Of a stretch of DNA of 64,000 nt, positions 33,974 through 46,346 are shown one piece after another (the stretch's first letter is position 1; the number at the start of each line of letters is the position of its first letter). The stretch is from Salvator merianae (lineage: Eukaryota; Chordata; Lepidosauria; Squamata; Teiidae). A program made the position numbers and the translations under genes. The stretch is taken from contig QVOM02000034.1 in assembly GCA_003586115.2 (NCBI GenBank), forward strand, positions 127,383,936 to 127,447,935, read 5' to 3'. The notes under the pieces are model-generated. The model saw only the letters and a program-made list of their open reading frames with translations, was not told where the DNA came from and searched no databases.

Positions 33974-35490
33974 CATTTCTGGCCAAAAGTTTTGAGAATG
34001 ACACTAATTTTGGCTTTCACAAAGTTTGCTGCTTCAGTTTTTATAGTGGCAGTTTGCATTAACTGTAGATTGTTATGAAGAGTGATCAGATGAATTGCAA
34101 TTAATTGCAAAGTCATTCCTTGCCATGAAAATTAACTTAATAACAAAACCCCCATTTCCACTGCATTGCAGCCCTGCCACAAAATCACCTGCTAACATCA
34201 TTTCAGTGATTTTCCTATTAGTGCAAGTGAAAGCTTTACTGAGGACAAGGCAGCTGATATGTATAAGAGCAGACAGGTTGCTGTAAAAGGGGGTGGTGCT
34301 TGAAATCATTGTCTTCATCTGTTAACCATGGTTACCTCCAAGGAAACACATGCAGTCATCATTGCTTTGCATCAAAAGGGCTTCACAGGCAAGGACATTG
34401 CTGCTTGTAAGATTGCACCTAAATCAACTATGCATTGGATCATCAGGAACTTCAAGGAGAGAGGTTCAATTGCTGTGAAGAAAGTGTCAGGGTGTGCAAG
34501 AAAATCCAGCCAACACCAGGACTGTCTCCTAAAGAGGATGCAACTATGGGATCAGGTCACCCCAGTGCAGAGCTTGTTCAGGAATGGCAGCAGGCAGGTA
34601 TCAGTACATGTGTACGCCAGTAAGACAAAGGCTTGTGAAGGTTGGCCTGGTGTCAAGAAGGGCAGCAAAGAAGCCACTTCTCTCCAACAAAAACATCAAG
34701 GACAGACTGATATTTTGCAGGAAGTACAGGGATTGGACTGCAGATGACTGGGGTAAAGTTATTTTCTCTGATGAAGCCCCCTTCAGACTGTTTGGAAAAA
34801 TGATTGTCCAGAAAAGAAAAGGTGAGCGCTACCATGTGTGTCATGCTAACAGTAAAGCGTCCTAAGACCATTCATGTGTGGGGTTGCTTCTCATTCAAGG
34901 GAGTGGGCTCACTCACAATTTTGCCTAAAAACACTGCCATGAATAAAGAATGGTATCAAAACATCGTCTAAGACCAACTTCTCCCAACAATCCAGGAGCA
35001 ATTGGGTGATGAACAATGCTTATTCCAGCATGGTGGAGCACCATGTCACAAGGCAAAAGTGATAACTCAGTCACTCAGTGAACACTACATTGAAATTCTG
35101 GGACAATAGTCAGGAAACTCCTCAGATCTCAATCCCACTGGGAACCTGTGGTCAATCTTCAAAAAGCAAGTGGACAAACACAGAACTTGTGATAAACTCT
35201 GAGCACTGATTAGGCAAGAATGGATTGCCATCATTCAGGATTTGGCCCAGAAGCTGATATCCAGCATGCCAGGGTGACTTGCAGAAGTCTTGAAAAAGCA
35301 GGGTCAACACTGTAAATATTAAGTCTTTGTATAAACTTGATGTATTTGTCAATAAACATTTGTCAATAAACACTTATGAAATGCTTATAATTGTACTTCA
35401 GTATACTATAGAAACATCTGACACAAACTGAAGAGCAAACTTTGTGAAAACCAAAATTGGTGTCAGTCTCAAAACTTTTGGCCATGACTG
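33974..35490 (+). mobile_element. Tc1/mariner transposon, full length, inactive
   Basis: A 1517-bp element flanked by TA on both sides (33972-33973 and 35491-35492). The ends are inverted repeats: after the first bases, ggccaaaagttttgagaatg at the left mirrors cagtctcaaaacttttggcc at the right, continuing to aaagtttgc over about 50 bp. It carries one transposase gene in the + direction and sits inside the L1. The outermost bases of the left end have drifted from those of the right end. Confidence 0.95.
34328..35320 (+). pseudogene. Tc1-type DDE transposase pseudogene
   Basis: Starts ATG at 34328 (MVTSKETHAVIIALHQKGFT), with a paired helix-turn-helix DNA-binding region (GKDIAACKIAPKSTMHWIIR). 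The frame then shifts at least twice: SAELVQEWQQAGIS is in a second frame, and SRRAAKKPLLSNKNI with VIFSDEAPFRLFG in a third. Stops or shifts follow near 34860, 34970, 35107 and later. Of the catalytic triad, the first Asp (34770-34772, in FSDEAPF) remains. The second Asp is Gly (FQHGGAPCH, 35032-35034) and the final Glu is Gly (NPTGNLW, 35140-35142). The protein cannot work. The end near 35320 is approximate. Confidence 0.9.
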
Positions 35491-36740
35491 TATATTGAAG
35501 CAATATGGTTTTAGATTATATATTAGATTTTTATGATCAGGACTTTAAAGTACTCAAAAATGAACAGTTTAGGATTTTACTCCATTCCATAATACACATT
35601 GGCTGCATATGAACTCTGTATTGACATCTTAAAGCAACCAGATTATTATAAATTCTACAATATGAATTCTCACCATTTTTGGAATTATATAGAAAAAGGA
35701 TATAGAAAATTCAAAGAGTCTCACATCCAATCTATATGGAATTATGATAGCTCTCATGGCTAAATGAATGAGGAAGGACTAAACTGACATGGGAGAAGGA
35801 TATAGGGGTATTAAAGAAGATATATGGGAATCAGTGGCAGATAAACCCATAAGATAGACCAAAAATATGAAAATAAAATAAATGCAACAAAGAATTATGT
35901 ATAGATGGTTCCTGACTCCAGTTAAGATGGCAAAAATTAATAAGAATATATCTCCAAATTGCAGAGGTTGTGAAGAGAAATGTTTATGGCTACATATGTT
36001 GGTTATATGAAAGGGTCAAGGGGTTCTAGAATAAAGGTGGAAAAGCGATACAGGAAACCTTTAAAATATCTTTGGATATGAAACCAGATTTGTCTTTGTT
36101 GACAATATTTAATGGGCCTAATGAAAGAATCTAAAATAAAGCATTGGTAAAATTTGTTATTTATGTCAGTCAAGCAGTAATAATTGACACATAATCAAAC
36201 ACATAATTGGAAACTTGCAGATCAATTGAATATAAAGGAATGGTATAAAAAAGTATGGGATTTTTTTAGATGAATATATAGATGATAAAAGAAAAGTGAT
36301 GCGAGGGATTATCAGCAACAAACAGATTTTAGAGACTTGGGAAATTTGGTTAGATGCTGCTCCTAAAATTAAAGACTTGTCTTCTGACTAAGATAGTATA
36401 ATTAATTAAACAAGCTAGAGCGAGTTAAGCTGGAAATGGAAATACGTTATAGCAATTTATAATAGTCAGCAAGGCTTAAAGGTGCTAAAGGATATGGAAC
36501 TGCAAGACAATATGGGCTAGTAAGGTTGATCAAATTTAATTTATGAAATAGAAAAGACTTTAGACAATGGAGTGCTTAAATTGAGGAATGAGTGGATACA
36601 GTTGATTAATTGCTGAAAAGTTTTTGTTTTATCACTGTTCTGTTTCTTATGTTTATAAACTAACATTGTAGATATATATTATAATATGTAACAGCTCCAG
36701 GGTCTGTTAATGTATTTAATGTTTGGTAAATAAAAAAAAT

Positions 36741-38850
36741 GCAAAAATTGAGATTAAACTAAATGTTGTTATAGCAGCCACAGATAGTTCCAATCTTCTA
36801 TAACATTGTGTGGGTTTTATTCCAGAATGAGGATGGTGGTAGCTGGGAAGTTTGTTTTGGTAAACAGGAGAGGAGCTTTGGGAGAAAGACAGTCTCACAC
36901 CAGAATAAGCTGACAGTATCTTAAATCTTTTTATTGAAAAAAATGTGTGTCTGGGACAAGTGTACTACACCAGCAGTTGGGTGGTGGAGAGCAGGGCTGT
37001 GAGGAGAAAAAAGATAACAGATGCAGAAGATGAATCTTCTGAATAGAAACAGAGAGTGGAAACTGCAAGGCTAAAATTGACTTATATGGTTTTTGCTATT
37101 GTGCAATTTACTCATGACCTGTGTTGATTCACATGGTCCCACCGTTACACTATTGTGCAGTTTCTCACCCGAAGTCTGACTCCAGAGAGCAATCTTACTC
37201 CAGGACCCACTTAGCCACTGATGTTTCATAGTAAGGAGAGATGCTTGGTTTGTCTTCAGTTGTGTCTGTGTGTGGCTTTAAGTGTTTTGGGTGAGTTTTG
37301 ACTTTTTTTTCTTTTTCTTTTACTGGCCATAGGTGTGTGTATTTGGTCCATATGGCACGTACTGTAAGGTACCTGTACTATGGTTGGTGATTGAATGAAT
37401 GGAGTCCTAAGTGAACGTGGAATGTTCTTTGATGTGTCTATGCTGGTGCATGTCTTTTCTTGCACACATATTTTCTTGGTTGTGCACACCACTTTGGGGG
37501 GAGCAAAAAATCATTTTGGTGCCAGCATTTTGAATGAAAGTGTGCTGCTAGCTAGCCAGAGGATTCTGCAGTAGCCTGTTGGAAGAGGGTGGCTATGCCC
37601 CATGAAGACAAAACAAAGTCCTGGACACACTGAAAGAAGACAAAGGCTATGCTCTTTGAGGTCAATGAGTTCAGGATCCAGACAATTAAAAAAAACCTAA
37701 AGAGGTGAATGGCACACCAGCCTCCAATGTAAGGTGCTTTAAAATCAGAGATCCACTCATGGTGAGGATGGAGAAGGCTCTGAAGTTGTAGACAGAGGAT
37801 CAAACCCAGAAAAGAGAGCCCTTGCTTATTTGCATGATCTGCAGGAAGGCCAAGAGCATCTACAGTCATCTGCAGCAGAGCAGGGGCTGGTTTGAAGGGC
37901 AGTAAGGACCATAAGAGACTGCCAGAACTCCAAATTCCACCCCTTGCTACTTATGTGTGCCTCTGCCTTCTGTTTCATGGGAAACCCTGCTGTGCAATCC
38001 CCTAGCTCTGCTGACAAGTTCCATGTTTGCTGCCTGCTTTCTTAAGTAGTCAGGGAATTTTGTTGACAGTCTTCTTCCTTCCACTTCTACTGACTTTTGC
38101 TAACCACTATCTGGGACCAGTGGTGGCCTTTTCTGTTGATATCCCAATATACTTTTCTGATTGCCCTTGTCTTATCCAGCATGCCGTTCCATGGGAAAGC
38201 TTTCCATTGCCTCCAAGCACCCTGCTGCCATCTGGGCACTTCTACCTCCAAATCGATGGGAAAGCCTGTCTTGCCTACATATTCCATGCCTCTTCCTGCA
38301 GGGAAATCCAGGTGGGAAGATGTGAAAATGTCATATCATGTGGTGTGGAATTCAAGCATGCCATTTGTGTGTTTTGCATCCCATGGTAAATTCTCTTTGG
38401 GGTGGCTGTGTTGTGCCTCTCTGATTGCAGATTTCTTTCCTCCATTGACTTGCATTGAGAGGCCACTTCCCCATTCCAGATGATGCAGTTTTCAGGCAGG
38501 CAGGTCAATCCAGTGTAAGTCAAAGGAGAGTTTTGCTGCTGCCCCTTAACCCCCAGATTTACATTAATTTCAGTTGCTCTATTTATCTGCTTCCCATTTA
38601 TGCACCACTCTTCCAGAATGACACTCCCACATAAATTGAGGTATGACTGTACAACTAAACAGGAAATTTCCTAACCAAATTGCTTAACTGATAGGTCCTG
38701 GTGACATGTCCTTTCTATAAAGGGATGGGATAGGGACGGGTGTATGGGATAAATGATCTACAAGGTTCTTTCCAAGGCAGAGTTATATGAACAGCCATAT
38801 AGGTCAGCCATATAGTCTGGATTTTAGTTTTCTCTTTTAAGGGAATCAGA
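36741..38850. other. Intergenic block, unassigned
   Basis: GC-richer in parts. On the - strand, open frames of 105 codons (37552-37869) and 78 codons (37256-37492) and an AATAAA (plus-strand tttatt near 36928-36935) lie in an order that could be the decayed 3' end of a transposon or processed gene, but no domain is recognisable. On the + strand the overlapping frames at 38027-38483 look fortuitous. Confidence 0.3.
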
Positions 38851-38851
38851 A

Positions 38852-39263
38852 GGCCTTTTCACACTTTCCACCTTAGAATGACTGAATCTGACCATTCCAA
38901 GGTGGAATAGTCCCTGTGGTGTGGTGGCCATCTGCATTGTGAGGGCTGGAACAACCTGGAACCAGGCTTCCAGCACTCATAGTGCAAATGCTGGTCAACC
39001 CACCATGACAGCAGCTGCCATGACAGTGGCCATGACGTGGCATGGCTTGTAGCGTTTGCATCCAGCAATGGGTGCAAATGCTGCATACTGGGAACTGTTC
39101 AACTGTTCCCAGTACAGCTGTGAACAACAGTTTTGTTGTCCACAGCCAGTAGCAATTGGGAGCATCTGCAAATGCTCCTGATTGCTCGGGCCTCTGCAAA
39201 ATGTGGATGCACTGTGCTAGTGAGTGTCCAATCGCTCACTAGCACTAATGTGTGAACAGGCCC
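38852..39263. mobile_element. hAT-like MITE (third element, different interior)
   Basis: Ends ggccttttcacac and gtgtgaacaggccc are inverted and share the ggcctgttyrcac style of the elements at 4285 and 8729. The interior differs: it is rich in gcaaatgctg-like and ccatgacagt-like repeats. No coding capacity and no clear target duplication. Confidence 0.5.
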
Positions 39264-40020
39264 AGAGTTCATGTTGCTCTTACATATAAAATTATGTCAT
39301 TCTAAAACTAGCAAGATATGAAGATAAAGGCAGTCACGACTCTTGCCTCGGTGCTGGCTCTGCTGGTGGTTGAAGGAGGCTGCCATCTCAGAACTCCTCA
39401 TTGCTCCATCTTTTCCCGCTGCAGACTGAAGCATCTTGTTCTCTTTGTTGCTCTTTGCTGAACATAATCCAGATTGCCTGAGGTACTTTTTGGGATGTTA
39501 GCCAGAACCTGCAGTGCCAAAAAATTGTACCCATTTTCAAGGCATTATTTAAATTCTGTTGCTCATAACTGTACTAGGAAAAATAAATTATCGTGAATGG
39601 CATCACAGCGCAGAGTTTGCTCAGTTTTTAAATTTCATTTCAGACCAATTTAATTGGTTAGGAACTGCAGAGTGTGATATTAAAATATCACGACTGATAT
39701 TTTAAGCAACAGCCCTCTTTGACATTAAGAATTAGCACAGCAGCTGGGAATTATTCAGAGAAAATAATAATAATAATAAAGCTGACTCCCATGAAAAAAG
39801 GTGCTCCTCATTTCCATCGTAATGCTTCAGAAGGCTTGAAATTTACTGTAGATCTTAAGTGATCTATGCTAATTTCAAGGTTCTTTCAATTAATTTAAGC
39901 ACTTCTTAATTCCTCCAGTACTGGAATAAGAAGAGCTGGATTTAATAATAGCCAGCTACCCCATGTTCCTACATGTGCCAGTTGTAGCAACTCCTGCTGG
40001 GCCTATGCAGTCATGCTCGG
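39264..40020. other. Intergenic sequence, nothing recognised
   Basis: AT-rich single-copy-looking sequence with a short (aat)n run near 39766-39777. No gene or named repeat. Confidence 0.6.
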
Positions 40021-40358
40021 TGTTATGTCCCAGGCAGGCTGGCAAACGGAGGCCAAGGCTAGCCTCAGTAACAGAGAAGTCCTTTTATAAACAGTCTGGG
40101 TCACAACAGGAAGGCAGCAGGTGTTGAGAAGCAAACAAAGCCGAAGGAGCAAGAGAAGCCGTAGTCAAAGTCCAGTCCAAGTTCAAACAGGGATGTAGTC
40201 ACCGAAGCAAACAAAGTCCAGGGATTAAGAGAAGCCGAAGTCAAAACACAGTCCAAACAAACTAAGGGTCAAGGTTCTAGAAGCCAGAAGGTCAGAGTAA
40301 CAGGACGCTCAGATGGAAAGCAGTTGCTGACCATGCCTGGGCTGCAGTCCCTGTGTTG

Positions 40359-40366
40359 TATTTATA
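40359..40366 (-). promoter_or_regulatory. TATA box of the LTR
   Basis: TATAAATA on the - strand, inside the LTR-like sequence and reading toward its CA end. Confidence 0.4.
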
Positions 40367-40826
40367 CTGCAGGATCATCTTCTCCCAGGTGTGAGCTTGG
40401 GTGTGGCCGGTTTCTGCTAGATTGCTTACGCAGCTGAGCCCTGCGTTTGGCCCTTCTTCTTTCTATGGCTGTAGGTGGGGTGTTTGCAGGAACCTCTGAT
40501 GTTTCCAAAACATCTCCTGCTGATATTTGTGCTTCGTCCTCTGGGATGGTGATAAGCTGTCTGGGCTCTGTGCCACCTGGAGCTGCCTGCTCAACATCTA
40601 CACAGCTCTCAGGCTGAACACCGCCCTCATCCTCAGAGTCCAAGGCACTCATAACACTGGGGTCTGCAGGGGGTAAGATGGGCAGCCCTTTACCTGGGTC
40701 TGGGACTGGAGGGGATGGGGCCAGGCAGCCTTTGAGCTGCGCTGTGCCTGGACTGCAAGGAATGGGGTCAGGCATGCGCTTGACCTGCAAACAACCAAGC
40801 ATTATGAAAGGATGCCATTGCTCCAC
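40362..40826 (-). CDS. Open frame of 154 codons next to the LTR, unrecognised
   Basis: Proline-rich at the start (PPVPDPGKGLPILPP), then acidic, then a basic segment (ERRRAKRRAQLRKQSS). It stays open for 465 bases in GC-rich sequence. The stop lies beside the TATA-like box of the LTR. It could be the end of an LTR-retrotransposon polyprotein or chance. No catalytic motif is visible. The call as a true coding region is weak. Confidence 0.25.
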   Translation of the reverse strand: MEQWHPFIMLGCLQVKRMPDPIPCSPGTAQLKGCLAPSPPVPDPGKGLPILPPADPSVMSALDSEDEGGVQPESCVDVEQAAPGGTEPRQLITIPEDEAQISAGDVLETSEVPANTPPTAIERRRAKRRAQLRKQSSRNRPHPSSHLGEDDPAV

Positions 40827-40830
40827 AACA

Positions 40831-43800
40831 CGCTATTCCAAGTCTGTTAGCCTTCCCGGAAAGCAACTGGAATGTCTGAAATAAATGGTCCAAGTGCTTT
40901 CTGTGGCTGGGGCAAGCCCCAGTGGACCCAGAGAGTGCCATCACATGATGCAACAAAGCCTCACATTTGTGTGCTCCAGAGAGTTGAGAAATCTGGGGAA
41001 ACATAAGGGTTCCCTACGTTCCTGGAGGCCCAGAAAGATTGTGCTTAAATATTGCAAGGGTGCATGGCTGTTTTGAAGCATGAAAAACAGTCCAATAGAC
41101 CCTTCTACTTTATTAAGAATAGAGACATTTGAGTCTCTGCATTTAAGTCTGAAAAAACCCTCCCCTTGTTCTTATACTACAAGTCATCTCTCTCTTTTTG
41201 CGGGAGTTTAATTATTAAAAGCTGCATGAACAGGGATCTGCATAGATAGATGCAGAGCTCCTGAGGGAAATATGAGGTTAGGAGAATGGTCTGTTTCCCC
41301 AAGATTAGCATGTTTTCCTGTAATAAGCTACCACAGCAGCTTAATTTTCCGTGTGGAGACTTTCACAGATCATCTTTATTGGGCAAAGAAAACTGACAGT
41401 AGATGGCGATAAAGATTAAGGTACAGAGTCATTATGGTGTGTATGTGTGGGGGGAGATGCTGATAAAATTTTAAACTCAGACAGTGGTTGAGGCCGTAAG
41501 CTCTGGAAGCTCACCAGCAAATGGTGATGGCAATTTCCTCACAATTATCAAGCGTAGAGAAGTAGTCTGCTCCTGTCAACAGCGGTCTGGAAAGAAGCAG
41601 CCGATAAACCAATCTACTCTGAACATTCTGGCCATCATCAAAATGTATGGTTGCCAATATTGCAGATTCACTTTCTTGGACAGGGGGAGGACTGAGCTAG
41701 TATTGTGTGTCAGCGGAAAGTGACAAAGGAAATAATTTGTTTTGCAAAAAGACCATTGTGCAGCTGTTTGTGGAGAAATTAAAAACAGAATTCTTCTAGC
41801 ACTGAACCATTGTGGCAGTCACAGAGTGATCCATTTTTTGTGCCAACTAAATAATATGGCTTGGGGAGGCAAAGAAAGAAAATGAGGGGAGAAAGACCCC
41901 ATACAAAATGTTCCCAGCTTGCTAGCTGTTGCCTCAGGAGCTCAAAAAGCAGCATGGAACTACCCAACCAATGGCCTCTTTTGCTCCTGGAATCTTATGG
42001 GTTGTCCTTCCCTGCAGTTTGTGGTAGCAAGATGGAATGGAATGTAAAATGTGGTCTTGGTCACTCATCTTTCTATGGAATGAACAAGAGAAAGGAAGCA
42101 GAGAAAGGAAGTGAAGGTGGAGAGGGGACAGACCTCAGGCTGCAGGGGAGGGGGTGAAAGACCAAATGCCTGACATTGTAATTGTACAGGCTATGGGTTC
42201 TTTAGATGCACCTTAAATACTTGATCCCAAATTCCACCTCTAACACGCCTTCTGCTGAAGGACAAGACTTAGGTTTGGAAGAGCTTCTGGACCCACTGTT
42301 GCATCTAGAGAAAAGTCTCTTGCAAAGCACTTCTGCATCTTATTTTTAAAGCTTTTGAGCATGGGCAATGCAATTATTTTTCCATACACCTCTCATAATG
42401 ACAAACCCTCCTCTGCTTTTATGTATGATACTAAATAATTTATTAATGATTGGTTACTTTCCTAGTTTGTTTTGACTGTTTATTATTTGTTTAGAAAAAA
42501 TCTAAACTGTACCTTTGCATCAGGTAAAAATGAAACCTTGGTACGAACCAGGTAAGATAATTAAAATGTACCTCTATAAAGGGCAAATACACTGAAATTG
42601 TGACAGTGTTATACATCCTTTATGTTCATTAGGCACCTTTTGGCTCGAAACCACTGAGAGACAAATCCCTTATTATTTATTATAACTTCAGGAAGGAGAT
42701 GAACCTCTAAATCTGATGAGTTGAAACTTCCTACAACTATTCAAGTTAAGGCACTTCGGTTATCACAATGTCAGTCACTCAGTCACCTATGTTCATTCTT
42801 CACCAAATGAGCAATGAACGGGACTTCAAACTCACATCCATAGGATGTCTTGTTATGTCCTTTTGGTGGGGTGATTGCCTGTATTTTTTTAACAGTTCTC
42901 ATCTCTTCCTTACTTGGAACATATATAAATCAAATTTGATAAAGTGAAAGTAGTAACACCTGATCATATTTTTTCCACTGCCAGATTGTGGGAATGGGGA
43001 GAGAATGGCAATGTATGGACTCTTTGGCTGTGATCAGACACACGCACGCACAAAAAGCATTTTGGGGGCAGCTCAAAGATGGCTTTGTGGTAGGATTGTT
43101 CACACATCAGTCTGCCCCTCCCCTTTCTCATGAACATTCTAATCTAGAAAAGGTGGATTAGAGAAGACTTGGAAACACGAGTGCCACACTGTCTATGAGG
43201 CGCCTCCAAGTCACCCCTTTTATTATGTCTTAACATAGCCTTAGTCTAGTCCTACCAAGAGAACCAATTTCTGACTCCACCAAGAGCAACAACTTCAGAT
43301 TCATCCCTCAACTACCATCAGAAGAGTCATCCAAATTTGACGATGCTGGAGAACATCCAATCTTTTCCTTGAACATCCAATCTTTTCAGATTGTAAGCCT
43401 GATGGGGAGGGGCTCATCTAACCTTATATATGGTTCTATAAGAGTCTTTTTAAGCTTTAAAAGGGGCATAAAAACACACAAAGAATTAAGTCAAATTAAA
43501 TTTTGTAAGCTAGGGGTGAAGAGCCTGAGGAATTTGAGCTATTACTAGACAACCCCCCTTTTTGCCAAACAGCATCTATGCAAAGTGTGTCTGTAGCAGG
43601 CAAACACACTAACATTTAAACAGTTTTGTTAAAAAAAAAAGTTCTTAGAGAAAGAAAGAATGAAAGCAGCTCAAACATAAATTTACAAAGCAGAACAGGT
43701 CCTGTTGCTCTGGTGAACAACCTAAAAGGCATGATGCAAAAAGACAAAAAAACAAAACAAAAACAACCATTGGGGTGGAGGGGGGAAAAATAAAACAAGG

Positions 43801-45880
43801 AAAAGCCCTATGGCAATCCTGCTTATCTGCAGATTTGTTATTATGATCAACTAGAATGAGAAGATTTAAAGGAAATGTGAAGCCAAAGGTTGATACTGTC
43901 TTAGGAAGCATCTGATAAGCAGACGCCCCGCAGTCTGCTAATTGTTGTAGATGACAGTTTGTGGGAGAAGACTGATGAAAGTAGCTTTTTAGCAGAGCTG
44001 GTGGAGATGCCATGCAGTTCTTCTTCTTCTCTTCTCCTAGGGCCTGACCATACTGTATATGTGTCACCTTTTCCATGGGAGGAGATGTTTTGGGGGAGGC
44101 ACCTCTGCTGATTGGGCTGCCCTCATGGTTTCCTCAGGTCCACTGCCACTGAAGTCCCTCCACACATCCTAAGACAAAGGAAACTGCACAACTTAGTAGA
44201 GCGGACTTGGACCTTGCATCAACAAAATCAGGAAGCGCTTCTTCACTTTCTTTTGGTTATTTTCTCTCCTGTCCTTCCTAAACAAAGTAGCTGCTGGTCA
44301 AGTGTAGGCATTCTTGAATGACAGACCTATCCGTGTTGCTGTGTGGTTTGACGATCAGAATTGCTAGGTTGTCTATTAGGATGATTTTCTGCTAGATGAG
44401 GAACCCGCAGCTCCATCAGCCATTGTTTCTTATCCAAACTGAGGTGTGCGTAAAACCTCAGTGGCCATTTCTAAGAGGGTCCTATATGGGGTAATGGTGG
44501 TGATTTCTGCTGAAATTCTCCTTCCAGGTCCTGCTCAGTTCTAGTATCTCCTAGCACATATCTAGTAATTTAGTTTACAGTTATCACCACTGAGTCAACA
44601 ATCTGTCACTCTTTTGTTTTTCAGCATGACCAGACATCACACTGCTAAATCAGAAGACCAATGAATGGAAGCTTAATTCAGAAAAGACAGCAATTTTAGA
44701 CGTCTGCGGTTCCTTTTTCCAAATGAAGAAGATGATCTTGTAAGAAGAGTATGACTATGCAAGTACCAGCTATGAGAAGAGGTTAATAAACTACAGCTCT
44801 CTTGGGTCAACTTTGCTAGCCTCTGATTTATTTATGCACCCAATTCAAAGTGCTGGATTTGACAAGTGCAGGCTTTTACAAGCCTGGAGGTCATCCACTG
44901 AGACGCTTCATCAAGTGCCCTGAAATTGGGATACACCATTCACCTTAAAGCTTTTTGAGCATCAGTTCATTGCCTAATTTTTTCCAAGCCCTTTGAATAT
45001 CTTCACATTTAATCCTCTGTATTACAGTATTGTTTCTCTGTAGTTATTTCCCTTTCTGAAATTGATTATGGCTGTGTTGTTGTGTTGTCTTCATTTCCCA
45101 ATCTCTGTTGATTTATTTGAAATTAGCAGTTGTTCAACAAAAAATGGTTTGCTGAGAGACATGTAACATAATTTGAAAAAACACCAAGTCTTTCACTGTC
45201 AAGAGGAGAGGGCAAATATCATTTCTTAAACCATAACAGAAATACTATCCCATTACTATCCCATGATCTGTATGCTGGCTCCCTGGGTTTTCACTTTCCA
45301 GGTCAGTGTCTATGATTACTTTGTTTCATTATCCAAATGAAAATCTTCAGTTCTCTGGTCTGTGATCTGGGAAAAGGAAGGCCTATCTCACTTTCCTTGG
45401 ATCACAGACTATATGCAGTACTGAAATGAAAAAAATTGGTTTGAATAACAAAATGTGGAAGGCATTTGGTCTCATCCATATCAGCTCGTACATTTAAACT
45501 TTATTTTATTTAGAGAAAATGTTGTTAATAATTGTTATGCATTCAGTTTTATCATGTGACACAACTATTAGACATTAAGAGTGAATTTTGAGTGAACTTG
45601 GAATAGTCTGGACAAATTATAATTTTCCCTATTGAAGTTAATGGAATAACTTTTTGTGATTTGCATTTTTGCCATAAAGTTCATTTTTAGGAACTGATTA
45701 GATATGGAAAAAGGGAAATTGGTGTATATTATTTGATCTTCTTTTCCTCTCGATTGCTGTACTATAGCTCTACACTATTAAAGGCATCTATGATCTGTTT
45801 AAAAAAGCAAGATGGACAGCTCTACCATCATGTTTGCTGAGGTGCTTCCTCTCTCAGCTTCTACCAAAAAGCTGTGAACT
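40831..45880. other. Intergenic sequence or distal C1orf21 3' UTR
   Basis: Mostly AT-rich without genes. Seen: a 20-base near-duplicate (gaacatccaatcttttc twice, about 43351-43389); a short stretch ending near 43440 resembling a LINE 3' tail (cagattgtaagcctgatggg); a block near 43020-43220 with hAT-like features. The lower limit of the C1orf21 transcript cannot be placed. Confidence 0.45.
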
Positions 45881-45939
45881 ATCTTGCCTGGTGTGAAGAG
45901 ACAGACTCTATATTTCCTTTTCCTTCCTTATTTCTCTTT

Positions 45940-46075
45940 CATCATGTATCACACCTGTCCTTAGACTGTATGCCTGAGGCAAGGGACCTGTCTTATTAAT
46001 CGTTTGTAAGCTGCTCCAATAACCTTTTGAATGCTGAGGGGCACAATAAAAAGACAGTAAGTTAATAAATAAATA
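45940..46075 (+). mobile_element. LINE/SINE 3' tail (L2-like)
   Basis: Landmarks: ttagactgtatgcctgaggc, aagggacctgtcttatta, gtaagctgctcc and a tail gttaataaataaataag. This order is that of reptile L2-type 3' ends. No coding part was recognised upstream. Confidence 0.5.
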
Positions 46076-46346
46076 AGATGGATTTCCAAGTATCTGCTAA
46101 CAACATTGCTGCAGTTATTATGTGGAATCAAATCTCAAAGTCATAACCATGACTTGCCTGATGGTGCAGAAGATAGGCACCTGTCTGCCCTTGCTCCACT
46201 GAGAAGGTGATCCTCAAGGAGTGTATGCATTCCTGCCCTCTTTGGACACCTAATCCAACATAAATGCTTATTAGAATGCTGTAATGACAGAATAACTGGA
46301 AGAGTTTTCACAGCTCTTCCTATTGATCTCACGCCATGCAAACTAA

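Larger units (their letters stand above)
31230..36740 (+). mobile_element. L1 LINE, degenerate, split by a Tc1 element
   Basis: Frames with many stops carry L1 ORF2 landmarks in order. Endonuclease start: ISYNVKGLY near 31250. Reverse transcriptase: SYRTISLASHEYKIFTSILA near 32715-32770, then TKQDCPLPPLLFNLAVV near 33083-33135 (canonical GxxQGCPLSPLLFN). The FADD-like box is now YAYD near 33211-33222. C-terminal zinc-finger region: RWFLTPVKMAKINKNISPNC with CRGCEEKCLWLHM near 35905-36000. An A-rich end lies at about 36727-36740. The Tc1 at 33974-35490 interrupts it. ORF2 is full of stops and shifts, so the element is dead. Confidence 0.8.
40021..40830 (-). mobile_element. LTR-retrotransposon fragment (gypsy-like LTR)
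   Basis: The + strand starts tgttatgtcccaggc, i.e. the - strand ends in gacataaca, a CA end. A TATA box (tataaata on the - strand, 40359-40366) lies about 340 bp inside, as expected for a promoter in an LTR. Two similar segments of about 60 bp (around 40130-40192 and 40206-40262, sharing gaagcaaacaaag and agagaagccg) form an internal duplication. An open - strand frame precedes the TATA box. Assignment to the Ty3/gypsy group is by general resemblance to reptile LTR elements; the 5' LTR border and target duplication were not found. Confidence 0.45.

Noticed and set aside
38027..38483. Overlapping 120- and 128-codon frames on the + strand
   Set aside because: Two frames are open over the same bases with no domain; composition explains it.
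43645..44076. 143-codon open frame on the - strand
   Set aside because: Composition is Phe/Ser/Cys-rich, as in a reading of T-rich sequence; no domain, and overlapping shadow frames.
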